Assembly: GCA_950054155.1 (NCBI GenBank)
Contig: CATLOT010000012.1
Location: 28,275-92,274 of the forward strand
Origin: an uncultured Bacteriovoracaceae bacterium
Lineage (GTDB): Bacteria > Bdellovibrionota > Bacteriovoracia > Bacteriovoracales > Bacteriovoracaceae
Reading direction: 5' to 3'
DNA length: 64,000 bases
Part shown: piece by piece, positions 35,087 through 43,299 of the stretch
How positions within the stretch are numbered: the stretch's first letter is position 1
How the letters are laid out: each line of letters opens with the position of its first letter
The notes under the pieces: model-generated
What the model was told of the DNA's origin: nothing
The model's input: only the letters and a program-made list of their open reading frames with translations
The model's database searches: none
Translations under genes and position numbers: made by a program

Positions 35087-36397
35087 ATGAAGAAAACGAG
35101 CTCTCTAGCCCTTGCACCCTTATTTGTGTTCTTATGCCTTTTTATAGGTGTTGGAAGCTACTACTCTTATTTAGGAGTGGAATATGCTTTTTACAAATTG
35201 CCTGCTCCTGTGGCCATTTTACCTGCGATTATTTTAGCTTTTGTTCTAAATGGTGTTTTAAACAAGGCGAAAGTAAATCAAACGCTTGAAAGTTTTATGA
35301 AAGGTGTTGGACATCCTGACATCATTGCGATGTGCTTAATTTATTTGCTGGCCGGAGCCTTTGCGGCTGTCGCTAAAGCGAGCGGGGGAGTAGATGCCAC
35401 CTTAAACCTGGGGCTCTCCGTTATCCCTTCAAGTTTAATATTACCAGGACTGTTTCTCATTACTGCGTTTATCGCCACGGCGATGGGGACATCCATGGGA
35501 ACCATTGCTGCGATTTCACCTATCGCTTTCGGACTAGGCGAGACGATGAATCTGCCTCTTGTGGCAGGAGTTGTCTTAAGTGGGGCAATGTTTGGGGACA
35601 ATCTTTCGATTATCTCAGATACGACAATCGCTGCGACGAGATCGCAAGGCTGTCAGATGAAAGATAAATTTACCGAAAATATAAAAATCGCACTTCCTGC
35701 AGCGCTTATTACACTCGTTGTATTCTTTTTTTTAGGACAATTAAAAGAGCTTCCGCCGGTACAATCAATAGAATGGCTCAAGGTTTTACCCTATCTTAGT
35801 ATTTTAATTTTAGCAGTTCTTGGTGTGAACGTTTTTGTTGTTCTGAGTTTTGGAATTCTCTTTGCTGGTATTGTGGGGATGAGTACCTTGAGTGCCTATG
35901 GACTCAGTGAATTTGCAAGCGACATTTATAGTGGTTTTGGAAATATGCAAGAGATCTTTCTTCTTTCGATGCTCATTGGTGGATTGAGTGAGCTTATGAG
36001 AAGGCAGGGAGGACTCGATTTTCTTACAGAGCTTGTTAATCGACTAATGAGTGCCGTGAACTCGCATCCTTCTCAGAAGAGCAAACGTTCAGCAGAGATC
36101 GGCATTGGTATACTAGTTTCTATTATTAATATTTGTACCGCCAATAACACCGTCGCTATTATTGTTTCAGGGAGTGTGGCGAAAAAGCTGGCTCAAGAAA
36201 ATCAGATATCTGCAAAACGTTCAGCAAGTCTACTTGATATTTTCTCTTGCGTCTTTCAAGGTGTTCTTCCTTATGGTGCTCAAATCCTTCTGGTAGGGTC
36301 AGCATTCAAGCTTGCGCCTTTTGAAATAATCTCTCATTCCTACTATTGTTTTATCTTGGCCATAGTTACTATCGCCTCGATAATTTCAGGTACTTAG
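35087..36397 (+). CDS. NhaC-type Na+/H+ antiporter family protein
   Basis: The ATG at 35087 follows AGGGAGA at good spacing and is preferred over the upstream 35054 start. The 436-residue product has about 11-12 membrane segments. The FIATAMGTSMGTIAAISPIAFGLGE, GVVLSGAMFGDNLSIISDTTIAATRSQGCQ and INICTANNTVAIIVSGSVAKKLA blocks match the NhaC/antiporter family. Members exchange Na+ for H+ or transport small acids such as malate or lactate. It has no operon partner. Confidence 0.85.
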   Translation: MKKTSSLALAPLFVFLCLFIGVGSYYSYLGVEYAFYKLPAPVAILPAIILAFVLNGVLNKAKVNQTLESFMKGVGHPDIIAMCLIYLLAGAFAAVAKASGGVDATLNLGLSVIPSSLILPGLFLITAFIATAMGTSMGTIAAISPIAFGLGETMNLPLVAGVVLSGAMFGDNLSIISDTTIAATRSQGCQMKDKFTENIKIALPAALITLVVFFFLGQLKELPPVQSIEWLKVLPYLSILILAVLGVNVFVVLSFGILFAGIVGMSTLSAYGLSEFASDIYSGFGNMQEIFLLSMLIGGLSELMRRQGGLDFLTELVNRLMSAVNSHPSQKSKRSAEIGIGILVSIINICTANNTVAIIVSGSVAKKLAQENQISAKRSASLLDIFSCVFQGVLPYGAQILLVGSAFKLAPFEIISHSYYCFILAIVTIASIISGT

Positions 36398-36499
36398 CCC
36401 CCTGTAAAGAAGCCCATGTGAGCGCCTAATCTTTTTGTTTTGAAGTACGATTGGACTTAGCTCACTCAGTAACGTGAAAACCACATGAAAGTAATCAGT

Positions 36500-36718
36500 A
36501 GGAAGGAGTTCATCAACTCTCTTTTGAACCCATTTGAATCACCACCAGTCTTGGGATTACCACCAGGAAATAAAAGGAATTTTTTGCAGTCATCCGTTTC
36601 CTGCCAATACTTTCTCAATTGCCATAAAAAGACTTCAGCGGTCTATACCATTCTTCGAATCTCTCACATGGATCAGCATCCTTTCACTATCAATGTCTTG
36701 ATAGCGAAGCCTTGAAAG
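36500..36718 (-). pseudogene. degraded tyrosine recombinase fragment
   Basis: On the minus strand, two frames together encode a recombinase core. One has LSRLRYQDIDSERMLIHVRDSKNGIDR (the region just after the catalytic Arg, with the K-containing beta-hairpin). After a stop and frame change near 36632 the other frame has VFLWQLRKYWQETDDCKKFLLFPG and then GFKREL. This is the order and spacing of XerC/D-like or IS-associated integrases. The R-H-R-Y ends are missing. It lies beside an intact recombinase and marks an old insertion hot spot. The 36398-36878 gap holds nothing else I can support. Confidence 0.7.
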
Positions 36719-36878
36719 TTCACTCTTTCATCAAATGGAGTTTGTAATCCTGCGCATGAGCCATTTTTAGTCTCATAGGGGGAGCTTTTGTGTAAGTGAT
36801 AAAGTTACTTACTGCTCGCAAATATGCACTTTGTGTGTGATCAGCAAACTCTCTAAACAAAGGCCTAGATTTAGCGAG

Positions 36879-37841
36879 TCAATTGGCTCGCTTAATGAAT
36901 CCAAGGTTTCTGGCAGGGGAGTCTTTAATAGTATTTCTTCTTTTATTGTAGGATTCAGTAGTTTTGACGGAAGAGTGACCAACGTCTTTTGAGACTTTTA
37001 AAAGTTCTGCTCCCCCCTGAAGGCTTGAGCCGATATAGGTCGCTCTAGCGGAGTGAGGAGAGACACTTTTCGTTATCCCAGCCAACTTACAGTATTTCTT
37101 AAAAATGTAGTCAATCGAACTTGGAACAAGCGGACGTGTTACGTTACTTGGTTCTTTTGGATTTATGCTTGGTTGAAAAATCCAGTCATTATTATCAATC
37201 TCTCGCCCTTGAATCTTCATGAATTGGATATAATCATAAATCGCCTTGTGACATTCAGGTATCAAAAATTTAAGAAGTATTTTTCCACCCTTGGCCTTAA
37301 TTCTTAAAGTCATTTCACCATTAATTTCTTGAAGGTCACTAAGTTTAATTTCAATAAGCTCTGACTTTCTAATTCCTGTCGTAAAGAAGGTAATAAGAAT
37401 GGCTCGATGTAGGGGAGAAGCGGCCTTTGAGATCACATCAAAAAGCTGAACCACTTCATCATCTGTAAGATCATTCGTCTCTTTTGAGACATTTTGCTTA
37501 GGTCTTCTTACACCATCAGCAGGATTAAAGTCTAAAAATCCTTTTTCCATTAAGAATTGAAAATAACTTGAAATGGAACTCATTCTTCTGTTGATTGTTT
37601 TAGGAGTGTAGGTTGAGTTTCCCAAATACTCTTTGTAAGCTACTAAATGTAGCCTTGAGCAACTTTTTAAATTATCAAGTCCCAAGACAATTTGAAAAAA
37701 GTCTATGAAACTTAAGATATCTCTCTTGTAGGCCTTGCGAGTATGAACCGATTCAAAATTATTTAAAAATTCAAACTCAAGCTCTTTCGAGCTACCTTGT
37801 GAAGTTGGTGCTAGCTCTGTTATTGCCAATAGGGTAGTCAT
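36879..37841 (-). CDS. tyrosine recombinase (integrase, XerC/D-like)
   Basis: The N-terminal SAM-like core-binding domain (residues about 20-110, SYFQFLMEKGFLDFNPADGVRRPK at the end) leads into the catalytic domain. All active-site residues are present: R158 (TTGIRKSEL), a hairpin Lys at 184 or 187, H263 and R266 (PHSARATY), H289 (GHSSVKTT) and nucleophile Y298 (ESYNKRR). It could move an integron-like or phage-like element, or act as XerC. The neighbouring dead recombinase and toxin gene favour a mobile element. No duplicated attachment site was found by eye. Confidence 0.9.
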   Translation of the reverse strand: MTTLLAITELAPTSQGSSKELEFEFLNNFESVHTRKAYKRDILSFIDFFQIVLGLDNLKSCSRLHLVAYKEYLGNSTYTPKTINRRMSSISSYFQFLMEKGFLDFNPADGVRRPKQNVSKETNDLTDDEVVQLFDVISKAASPLHRAILITFFTTGIRKSELIEIKLSDLQEINGEMTLRIKAKGGKILLKFLIPECHKAIYDYIQFMKIQGREIDNNDWIFQPSINPKEPSNVTRPLVPSSIDYIFKKYCKLAGITKSVSPHSARATYIGSSLQGGAELLKVSKDVGHSSVKTTESYNKRRNTIKDSPARNLGFIKRAN

Positions 37842-37934
37842 TTTAAAATCTCTCTTTTATTGATGATAATTTCTTATCGGCGAGATTTAAAAATTTATTA
37901 ATTAAAATGACTTAGAAGTTTTAGATAGGGGAGT

Positions 37935-37964
37935 TATAAGGGATAATTTCTATTATCCCTTATA
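37935..37964. repeat. perfect 13-bp inverted repeat
   Basis: TATAAGGGATAAT and its exact reverse complement, separated by 4 bases, lie between the integrase start and the toxin start. There is no T tract for a terminator on either strand. Options are an integrase arm or core site, or a shared operator for the divergent genes. Confidence 0.75.
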
Positions 37965-38030
37965 AAATTTAAATAAAATTTAAAGCAATTTCCTATTCAT
38001 TTTTAGGCTTAAAATGCCGATTATTTATAT

Positions 38031-39596
38031 ATGACATTCCTTATACTTAAAGATGGCAATCCCCATAATCTCCTAAGGGAAAGATATATTTTCCTATGTC
38101 TTTTATTTTTATTTTCCATTAATTCTTTTTCTCAAGAAGCGTTTCTATTTGACTCAACAGAGGCTGGTAACAGCTCATTGGCATTTACGAACTGCTCGGA
38201 AGAACCTGTTGAATTAGACACTTACAAACTTTTTGAGATCGCTAAAAACAACCCGAATGTGAATCAAGCATTTTTTAGGAAGACTGGTCTTTCCGTACAG
38301 GAGGTTCTCGCCGCTTATCACCCAAAACGAAACATTACAAAAGGTGATATCGAATCACTTATCGCAGTCAAGCTAGCCTCTGGATTTCAAGGAAAGATTC
38401 AAGAAACAATTGCAAACAAGTATAGCTGTCTATCCGACCCTACTCTGGCCTTGCCTCAGTCGGATTCGCCAATCAACACGAGCCTTTTAAATTTAACAAA
38501 TATAAACCAAGAGGAAAGAGATCGTTGTACCTTTTGCACCGATATTTCGATTGGAGATGACGATCCTAACGTAAGAGACCGCTACCGCGATATAAGAAAT
38601 GTAGGAAGAAGAAGAGATCGTACAGACTGGTCTACAATAGGCAAAATCCCTGAGAATTACATGACAACTTTAGTTCCTAGTACAAATTTGAACTATAACC
38701 ATCCTGAATTTGGAAATGAAATTAAGCATCTTCACGATAAATTAAGAAATGAGTCCGAAATTCACAAAAGAGATCCGATCAGGGCTCAGGCTCGATACGC
38801 TGCTGCAAACTTGCTAGCAGGGGCAAATTCTTATGTTGGTCAACCAGACGTAGCTCGTGAGTTTTTAAGGATGGCTGAAGAAATGGCGAACTTTTCGATT
38901 GGTCAGGGAAATGCGTGTAATGTCCAGGATATCTTTAGGTCTGTTGCAGGATATGATCCTTTCACTGGAGAAGCTCTAGATGAAGACCAGGTTGCAACAG
39001 CAAGCCTAGTATTCCTTCAGCAGCTTTTACAGCGTTACGGACCTCGTCTTGCTAGGACTTCTTTGGCTCAATGGATATCACGAACAGTTACTAAATATGG
39101 TAATAGAGCCTATAGACTTGCACAGCGTGGTATAGACAAAGCTGTAAAATTAGCTGACAAATTGAAGTTCTGGAATCGTGGCCGTGTAGACTTACCTCTC
39201 AATCATATAATGAGAGGAGAATTTACTAATGGAGGCAAGCTAAGGAAGGGCCTCCACTCTTTGTCCCAAATGCAAAAATACTTGAGAAATAATCCTGATA
39301 TAGCGAGAAGAACCGTTATTACTAGAAATAATTTCAATGGAGTAGTTCATCATAAGCTTCCTAAAGACGCCTATTATCGAGGAGTCGGCTTTGCTAACGG
39401 TAAAACAACATTTCCTTCAAGTTGGGATGCCACAAAAATAACAGATGCTGTCAATAAATTACTTAAGCTAGAAAATATTAATGTACCCGATGTAGTGAGA
39501 ACCGTTGAACGCACAAGAGTAATTGATGGTGTCCGTATGAGAGTTGTTGTGGCAAATGGACGCATAGTAACCACTTTTCCAGAATGGCCTCAGTAG
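38031..39596 (+). CDS. secreted protein with C-terminal EndoU-type nuclease domain
   Basis: The 521-residue protein has a hydrophobic secretion signal at about residues 19-34 (FLCLLFLFSINSFSQE). The middle is an unassigned helical region with Cys pairs (CTFCTD). The last about 120 residues look like a bacterial EndoU RNase: H409 in KGLHS, H440/H441 in VVHHKLP, K458 in GKTTFPSSWD followed by KITDAVNKLL, and the closing VRMRVVVANGRIVTTFPEW. EndoU enzymes use two His and a Lys to cut RNA at uridines, and many are polymorphic toxins. A gene 10 bp downstream is a candidate immunity protein. Domain identity is from motif spacing by eye. Confidence 0.7.
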   Translation: MTFLILKDGNPHNLLRERYIFLCLLFLFSINSFSQEAFLFDSTEAGNSSLAFTNCSEEPVELDTYKLFEIAKNNPNVNQAFFRKTGLSVQEVLAAYHPKRNITKGDIESLIAVKLASGFQGKIQETIANKYSCLSDPTLALPQSDSPINTSLLNLTNINQEERDRCTFCTDISIGDDDPNVRDRYRDIRNVGRRRDRTDWSTIGKIPENYMTTLVPSTNLNYNHPEFGNEIKHLHDKLRNESEIHKRDPIRAQARYAAANLLAGANSYVGQPDVAREFLRMAEEMANFSIGQGNACNVQDIFRSVAGYDPFTGEALDEDQVATASLVFLQQLLQRYGPRLARTSLAQWISRTVTKYGNRAYRLAQRGIDKAVKLADKLKFWNRGRVDLPLNHIMRGEFTNGGKLRKGLHSLSQMQKYLRNNPDIARRTVITRNNFNGVVHHKLPKDAYYRGVGFANGKTTFPSSWDATKITDAVNKLLKLENINVPDVVRTVERTRVIDGVRMRVVVANGRIVTTFPEWPQ

Positions 39597-39606
39597 GATA
39601 TATCTT

Positions 39607-40173
39607 ATGAATGATTTTAATTTAAAAACAATTAATACATTTTGTAATTTTTTAAATTCAGATGTTGGTGAAGATGCCATGACTGGCATGTATGTTGAAA
39701 TGAATCTCGTTATTAAAGACATTGGTGAAGAAGAGACCAAAGAATGTATTAAAGGACAGTTAAAAAGTCCTATTTCTTTAGAGAATGCATTTCATATAGT
39801 AGAGACCGGAATAAAGCTAAGTAGAGAAGAGATAAAAACTCTTGAAAAAGATGTTAACGATATTTATGATCAATTTCTTCTCAGTATTATATTACTCATT
39901 TGTGATTTTGAAGAAGGTAGAGAAGTTTCTTTTCAGGTCTTAAGAAGCGAGGAGGCAAAGGGAAACATAAGTCCCTACGATTATTGGTCGAGTCTTTATT
40001 TTCATGACGGTCAACTAGCAAAGGACTTCTCTTACGAAATGGTTCAAAAAATGTCCGACAAGGAAAAACAATACATGTCTAACGAGAAACTTCACTTCTC
40101 TGAATTAAAAAAAAATCTCACTGAATTTAGAGAAGCAGTTATCAAGGAAAGAGAGAAGTACAAATTGGGATAA
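39607..40173 (+). CDS. candidate immunity protein for the EndoU toxin
   Basis: A 188-residue cytoplasmic protein without signal peptide, all-helical and acidic (many Asp/Glu). It starts 10 bp after the toxin stop behind AGGAT, so it is co-transcribed. The order toxin then small acidic protein is the usual layout of polymorphic toxin/immunity pairs. I recognise no immunity family. The assignment rests on position, size and charge. Confidence 0.55.
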   Translation: MNDFNLKTINTFCNFLNSDVGEDAMTGMYVEMNLVIKDIGEEETKECIKGQLKSPISLENAFHIVETGIKLSREEIKTLEKDVNDIYDQFLLSIILLICDFEEGREVSFQVLRSEEAKGNISPYDYWSSLYFHDGQLAKDFSYEMVQKMSDKEKQYMSNEKLHFSELKKNLTEFREAVIKEREKYKLG

Positions 40174-40384
40174 CCTTTAGTAGGTTCAAATAGACTATTC
40201 CCGTCCCGGAGGGACTTAGTTCAATGATAGTTATCGGGGGTAAAATATAAGAAAGATTGTTCTTTATTTCCCCTCTTTAAATTTGTTTAAGAATTTAAAC
40301 ATCTTCTAAACAGTAAGGTGAAGAATAAAGTGCTCCTTGGAGTGATGATGGATTTGAATGTCAATCCAACCAAAGGAGGAACGA

Positions 40385-40606
40385 ATGGCACAGTCACAAA
40401 ATCAAAAACCACAAGTTGTTGATTCAAGTCATCTTAATGAGATTGTCAGCACAGTATCTGATGTTTCAGAAAAGGCTATGGAGGAATCTCGTAAGGCCGT
40501 GGATAAATCAGTACAAGTGGCTAAGGACTACCCTGTTCACACTGCTATTGGTGCAGGAGTGGTCGGCTTCGTTGCAGGCGTTATCACAAATAAACTCCTC
40601 AAATAG
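40385..40606 (+). CDS. ElaB/YqjD-family membrane-anchored protein
   Basis: The start ATG at 40385 follows AAAGGAGGA and is clearly right (the open frame begins 27 bases earlier). The 73-residue product has an amphipathic helical region (VSDVSEKAMEESRKAVDKSVQVAKDYP) and a Gly-rich C-terminal membrane anchor (AIGAGVVGFVAGVITNKLLK). ElaB/YqjD proteins tether ribosomes or stabilise the inner membrane in stationary phase. The next gene, a YqjE-like protein, is 11 bp away, as in enterobacterial yqjD-yqjE. Confidence 0.85.
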   Translation: MAQSQNQKPQVVDSSHLNEIVSTVSDVSEKAMEESRKAVDKSVQVAKDYPVHTAIGAGVVGFVAGVITNKLLK

Positions 40607-40617
40607 GAAAGCCCCAC

Positions 40618-41040
40618 ATGAGAACCTCACTTAAAATCTTCATGATCAATTTTATTAAGGGACACCTTAAGCAAGGTGGATCAGAAGAGATGAAAGAGGT
40701 TGTCATTAAGAAAGCTCTAGAGGATTCAAAGCCTCTAGGGCTTTCTCTTATCTTAATTAATTGTTCAATTATTGTGGGGGCTGGCGCATTGGCAGCCCTT
40801 GCATTCGTGCTTCTTAGAAGTTTCTCACTCCCCTCTACCTTATCCCTACCTCTAGTGGCCATATTATTTTTGGCCCTATCTCTTTTCACACTACTTCGAA
40901 GTATTCACTTCATTCAAGAAAAGGTGAGATTCTACCAAAGTCTTTCGCAGACGAAGAAGTCCTTTAATTTTTCATTCTTAAGTCCTCTGCTCCTTGAATT
41001 AAAGGAGGAGCAGAGGAGAATGAAGAATCGCTATCAATAG
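40618..41040 (+). CDS. YqjE-like membrane protein
   Basis: A 140-residue protein with two strong membrane segments in its middle (LSLILINCSIIVGAGALAAL and LPLVAILFLALSLFTLL), short basic termini and no other domain. The position directly after the ElaB-like gene and the overall layout match YqjE/holin-like partner proteins. It probably sits in the inner membrane next to its neighbour. The stop overlaps the convergent secreted-protein gene by 7 bp. Confidence 0.75.
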   Translation: MRTSLKIFMINFIKGHLKQGGSEEMKEVVIKKALEDSKPLGLSLILINCSIIVGAGALAALAFVLLRSFSLPSTLSLPLVAILFLALSLFTLLRSIHFIQEKVRFYQSLSQTKKSFNFSFLSPLLLELKEEQRRMKNRYQ

Positions 41041-41666
41041 AGAGGTATTCCTAAGCTCTCTCCTATTTTATTAAAATCCCTGCTTTTGTGACTCTTGATA
41101 TCCTCTGAATAGAGGTATCGATTGAAGAGTCTTACTTTTTTAGATGTAATTTCGCCAAAGTAAATAAAGTGCTCATAAATGATTTCATGAGTGATGAGCA
41201 TCCCTTTTTGGAAGGCGCTCAGCTTCTCATAAAGATCTTTATTCATAAAAACCTCTGTGTCCTTTGAGAGCATATTCTTTCTTTGATGAGCGACTTGTTT
41301 TATCTCACAATTCTTTCCCACCGAAACATGAAAGCTATCTTTTATGTCTCTAAACTCCTGCCCTTTTTTAAACTTAACTTTAAGGCGAAAGTTTTTAAGA
41401 TCTCGGGTATATTTCTCGTGAAGGCGTGGCGCTATCTTTTCAAGTTTATTGATGGCCTTCAGGGCGACCTGATACTCATCTTCTATGTCGAACTCTTCGA
41501 TTTTAAATTGATCTTCTTTGCGCTCATAGTAGTCGAGAATGGTATAGGTCTTGTTTTCATCACTTGCCGTGCAAATGACGACATCTCCTCCATTCCCTAC
41601 TTCATTTCCTGCGGCAAAGGCTTCAAAACCAAAGAGTAAAAAAGTGAAGACTATTAGTTTTTTCAT
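41034..41666 (-). CDS. secreted protein with GNGGDVVIC motif
   Basis: The 210-residue product has a signal peptide (residues 1-19, FEAFAAG) followed by NEVGNGGDVVIC, an N-terminal motif that recurs in predicted secreted proteins of Bdellovibrio relatives. The rest is charged, mixed alpha/beta, with one later Cys that could pair with the motif Cys. I recall no function. It lies in a three-gene minus-strand operon after a lipoprotein gene (4 bp overlap). Confidence 0.7.
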   Translation of the reverse strand: MKKLIVFTFLLFGFEAFAAGNEVGNGGDVVICTASDENKTYTILDYYERKEDQFKIEEFDIEDEYQVALKAINKLEKIAPRLHEKYTRDLKNFRLKVKFKKGQEFRDIKDSFHVSVGKNCEIKQVAHQRKNMLSKDTEVFMNKDLYEKLSAFQKGMLITHEIIYEHFIYFGEITSKKVRLFNRYLYSEDIKSHKSRDFNKIGESLGIPLY

Positions 41667-42370
41667 TTCTTACCTCGGCTTGTGTAGCGGGTTACGCCAT
41701 CGATCTGAACTTTGTAATGAGCCGTTTTTCCGGAAAGGTATTCAACCTCAAATTCAAGAAACTCAATCTCTTTATTTTGGGGAACTTCAAACACGGCCCA
41801 ACGAGAAATATAAAGCCCTGGTGGAACACTAAAGGGGCGGTAGATATGAGTCGGTGGAACAAGAGCAGACATTTCAAGGCTAGTGGCTTGATCTGCAATA
41901 GCATTAATATCCATTACTCCTGCGGTGAAAAGAGCGCCTCCTGCTAATCCTTTGGCAAGATCAAAGTTGCCTTTGCTGCTAGAGACGGCAGCTCCTGCGG
42001 CCATAATACCGGCCATGCTTCCCCAGAAGACTTGGCTGTTGTGGTTATCAATGGCGACCTTTCTTCTCACTCCTTCTGACCAATAGAAAAGGTCTGGTCC
42101 TACGATGAGGCGAGCACCCTCGATACCACCTATATTCGTGAAGCGGATCTTCTTAATACGTGTCCATCTCTCTGTCGATTTGTTCCCAAAAGTGATGTTA
42201 ACGTAGACGAAAGGATTTGGACTAAAGTCTGAATTAACATCAGCATTGATGGGAGTGCCGCCTGGATGTTCGCCTTTTAGAACATCTGCATATTTTCCAG
42301 GATTATAGCTTGCACAGCTACCAAGCCAAATAAGTTGAACCATTAGTAAAAATTGAATTCCCTTTTTCAT
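41663..42370 (-). CDS. lipoprotein of unknown function
   Basis: A 235-residue product with a lipobox (LIWLGSC). The mature domain is beta-rich, with a Gly/Ala-rich central stretch (VFWGSMAGIMAAGAAVSSSKG) that could be a hairpin loop or membrane-interacting helix. It is coupled to the upstream regulator (4 bp overlap) and downstream secreted protein. No family recognised. Transcription is probably controlled by the regulator at the head of the operon. Confidence 0.7.
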   Translation of the reverse strand: MKKGIQFLLMVQLIWLGSCASYNPGKYADVLKGEHPGGTPINADVNSDFSPNPFVYVNITFGNKSTERWTRIKKIRFTNIGGIEGARLIVGPDLFYWSEGVRRKVAIDNHNSQVFWGSMAGIMAAGAAVSSSKGNFDLAKGLAGGALFTAGVMDINAIADQATSLEMSALVPPTHIYRPFSVPPGLYISRWAVFEVPQNKEIEFLEFEVEYLSGKTAHYKVQIDGVTRYTSRGKK

Positions 42371-43092
42371 TTCTCTTCTCCTCTTGTTAAGGGAAACAAT
42401 TGAACGGAAAATTGATAGACATTATCTTTTGTTCCGCTTTCCATTGTCTCTGATACAAGATCTTTTAGTTGTTTAATAAGTTTCTTTGCTTTCTTTATTT
42501 TCTTAGAGTTACCGGCAAAGGTAAGGCTTCGATATTCACGCTCTTCGACAGGAACCTGCTCAATTCTTAATTGGGCCATACCCAAGAGTCCTTGATGAAA
42601 TTTTTGGATGGCAACAGAAGGAACTTCATCAGTGGTCGTAATAGGTGGACTGACTTGGCGAAAACTATTGTCGCCGTAAATTTCGATGATACCTAAACGC
42701 TCGAGTCTAGAGATTGCGCGATTTGCATCTTCTGCACTAATTCCAAGGCGTGAGCCGATCCAACGAGGATCTGCTTTAGCACCTTTGACTTCACTTAAGC
42801 TAAGAATGGCAAAATAGTGCCATTTGGCGATCATCTCAAAAATGTCTTCTTCAAGTTTTAGCTTTGGCTTCTCTACTTCAGGAAGTGAGAGCTCATTTGA
42901 ACTTACGATACCAAGCTTATCTAAAATTTTTTCTTGGCCTTTACGACCGAGGTGCCTCTTTTCAGAGATAACTTGGCTCAATGTTGCTGGTGAAATATCG
43001 AGAAACTTAGCAAAAGCGCGAAGAGAATAGGATGGATTCAGCTCCTTTCTCTTCGCTAATTCACTTTGTAAAATTTCAGGCATTGAGGCCAT
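42367..43092 (-). CDS. TIGR02147-type DNA-binding protein
   Basis: The N-terminal 60 residues are a helix-turn-helix of Cro/C1 type (YSLRAFAKFLDISPATLSQVISEKRHLGRKGQEKILDKLG). The middle and C-terminal parts have DUF4423 features (WHYFAILSLSEVKGAKADPRWIGSRLGISAEDANRAISRLERLGII, a second winged helix). This family is typical of Bdellovibrio and Fibrobacter relatives and is thought to regulate transcription. It leads the operon with the lipoprotein and secreted protein, so it probably regulates these. Confidence 0.9.
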   Translation of the reverse strand: MASMPEILQSELAKRKELNPSYSLRAFAKFLDISPATLSQVISEKRHLGRKGQEKILDKLGIVSSNELSLPEVEKPKLKLEEDIFEMIAKWHYFAILSLSEVKGAKADPRWIGSRLGISAEDANRAISRLERLGIIEIYGDNSFRQVSPPITTTDEVPSVAIQKFHQGLLGMAQLRIEQVPVEEREYRSLTFAGNSKKIKKAKKLIKQLKDLVSETMESGTKDNVYQFSVQLFPLTRGEEK

Positions 43093-43299
43093 GACTGCTC
43101 CTTGTTCTTAACTAAATTAATTGGTAAGGAATCTCTTGTCATGACCATTTTGAAACACTGTTTCAGTTTATGAAACATGGGAAAATTTTTACTTAAAAAT
43201 GGCTGACTACTCTGGCCTATGGCCGACAAGATCTTGATAGGAGCTTGTAATTATTACAATTGCAGTGCATTATTTTTTCCTTAGCGTTATTGTTCCCCC

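Noticed and set aside
36485..36715. 76-residue plus-strand ORF
   Set aside because: It is the antisense of recombinase remnants readable on the minus strand, with no ribosome-binding site or protein-like pattern.
40180..40245. tRNA-like pieces (a GGTTCAAAT segment, then GTCCC/GGGAC and TTAGTTCAATGATAG)
   Set aside because: The order is reversed for a tRNA, the T-arm does not pair, no anticodon arm is seen, and the GTCCC-GGA-GGGAC hairpin explains the pairing.
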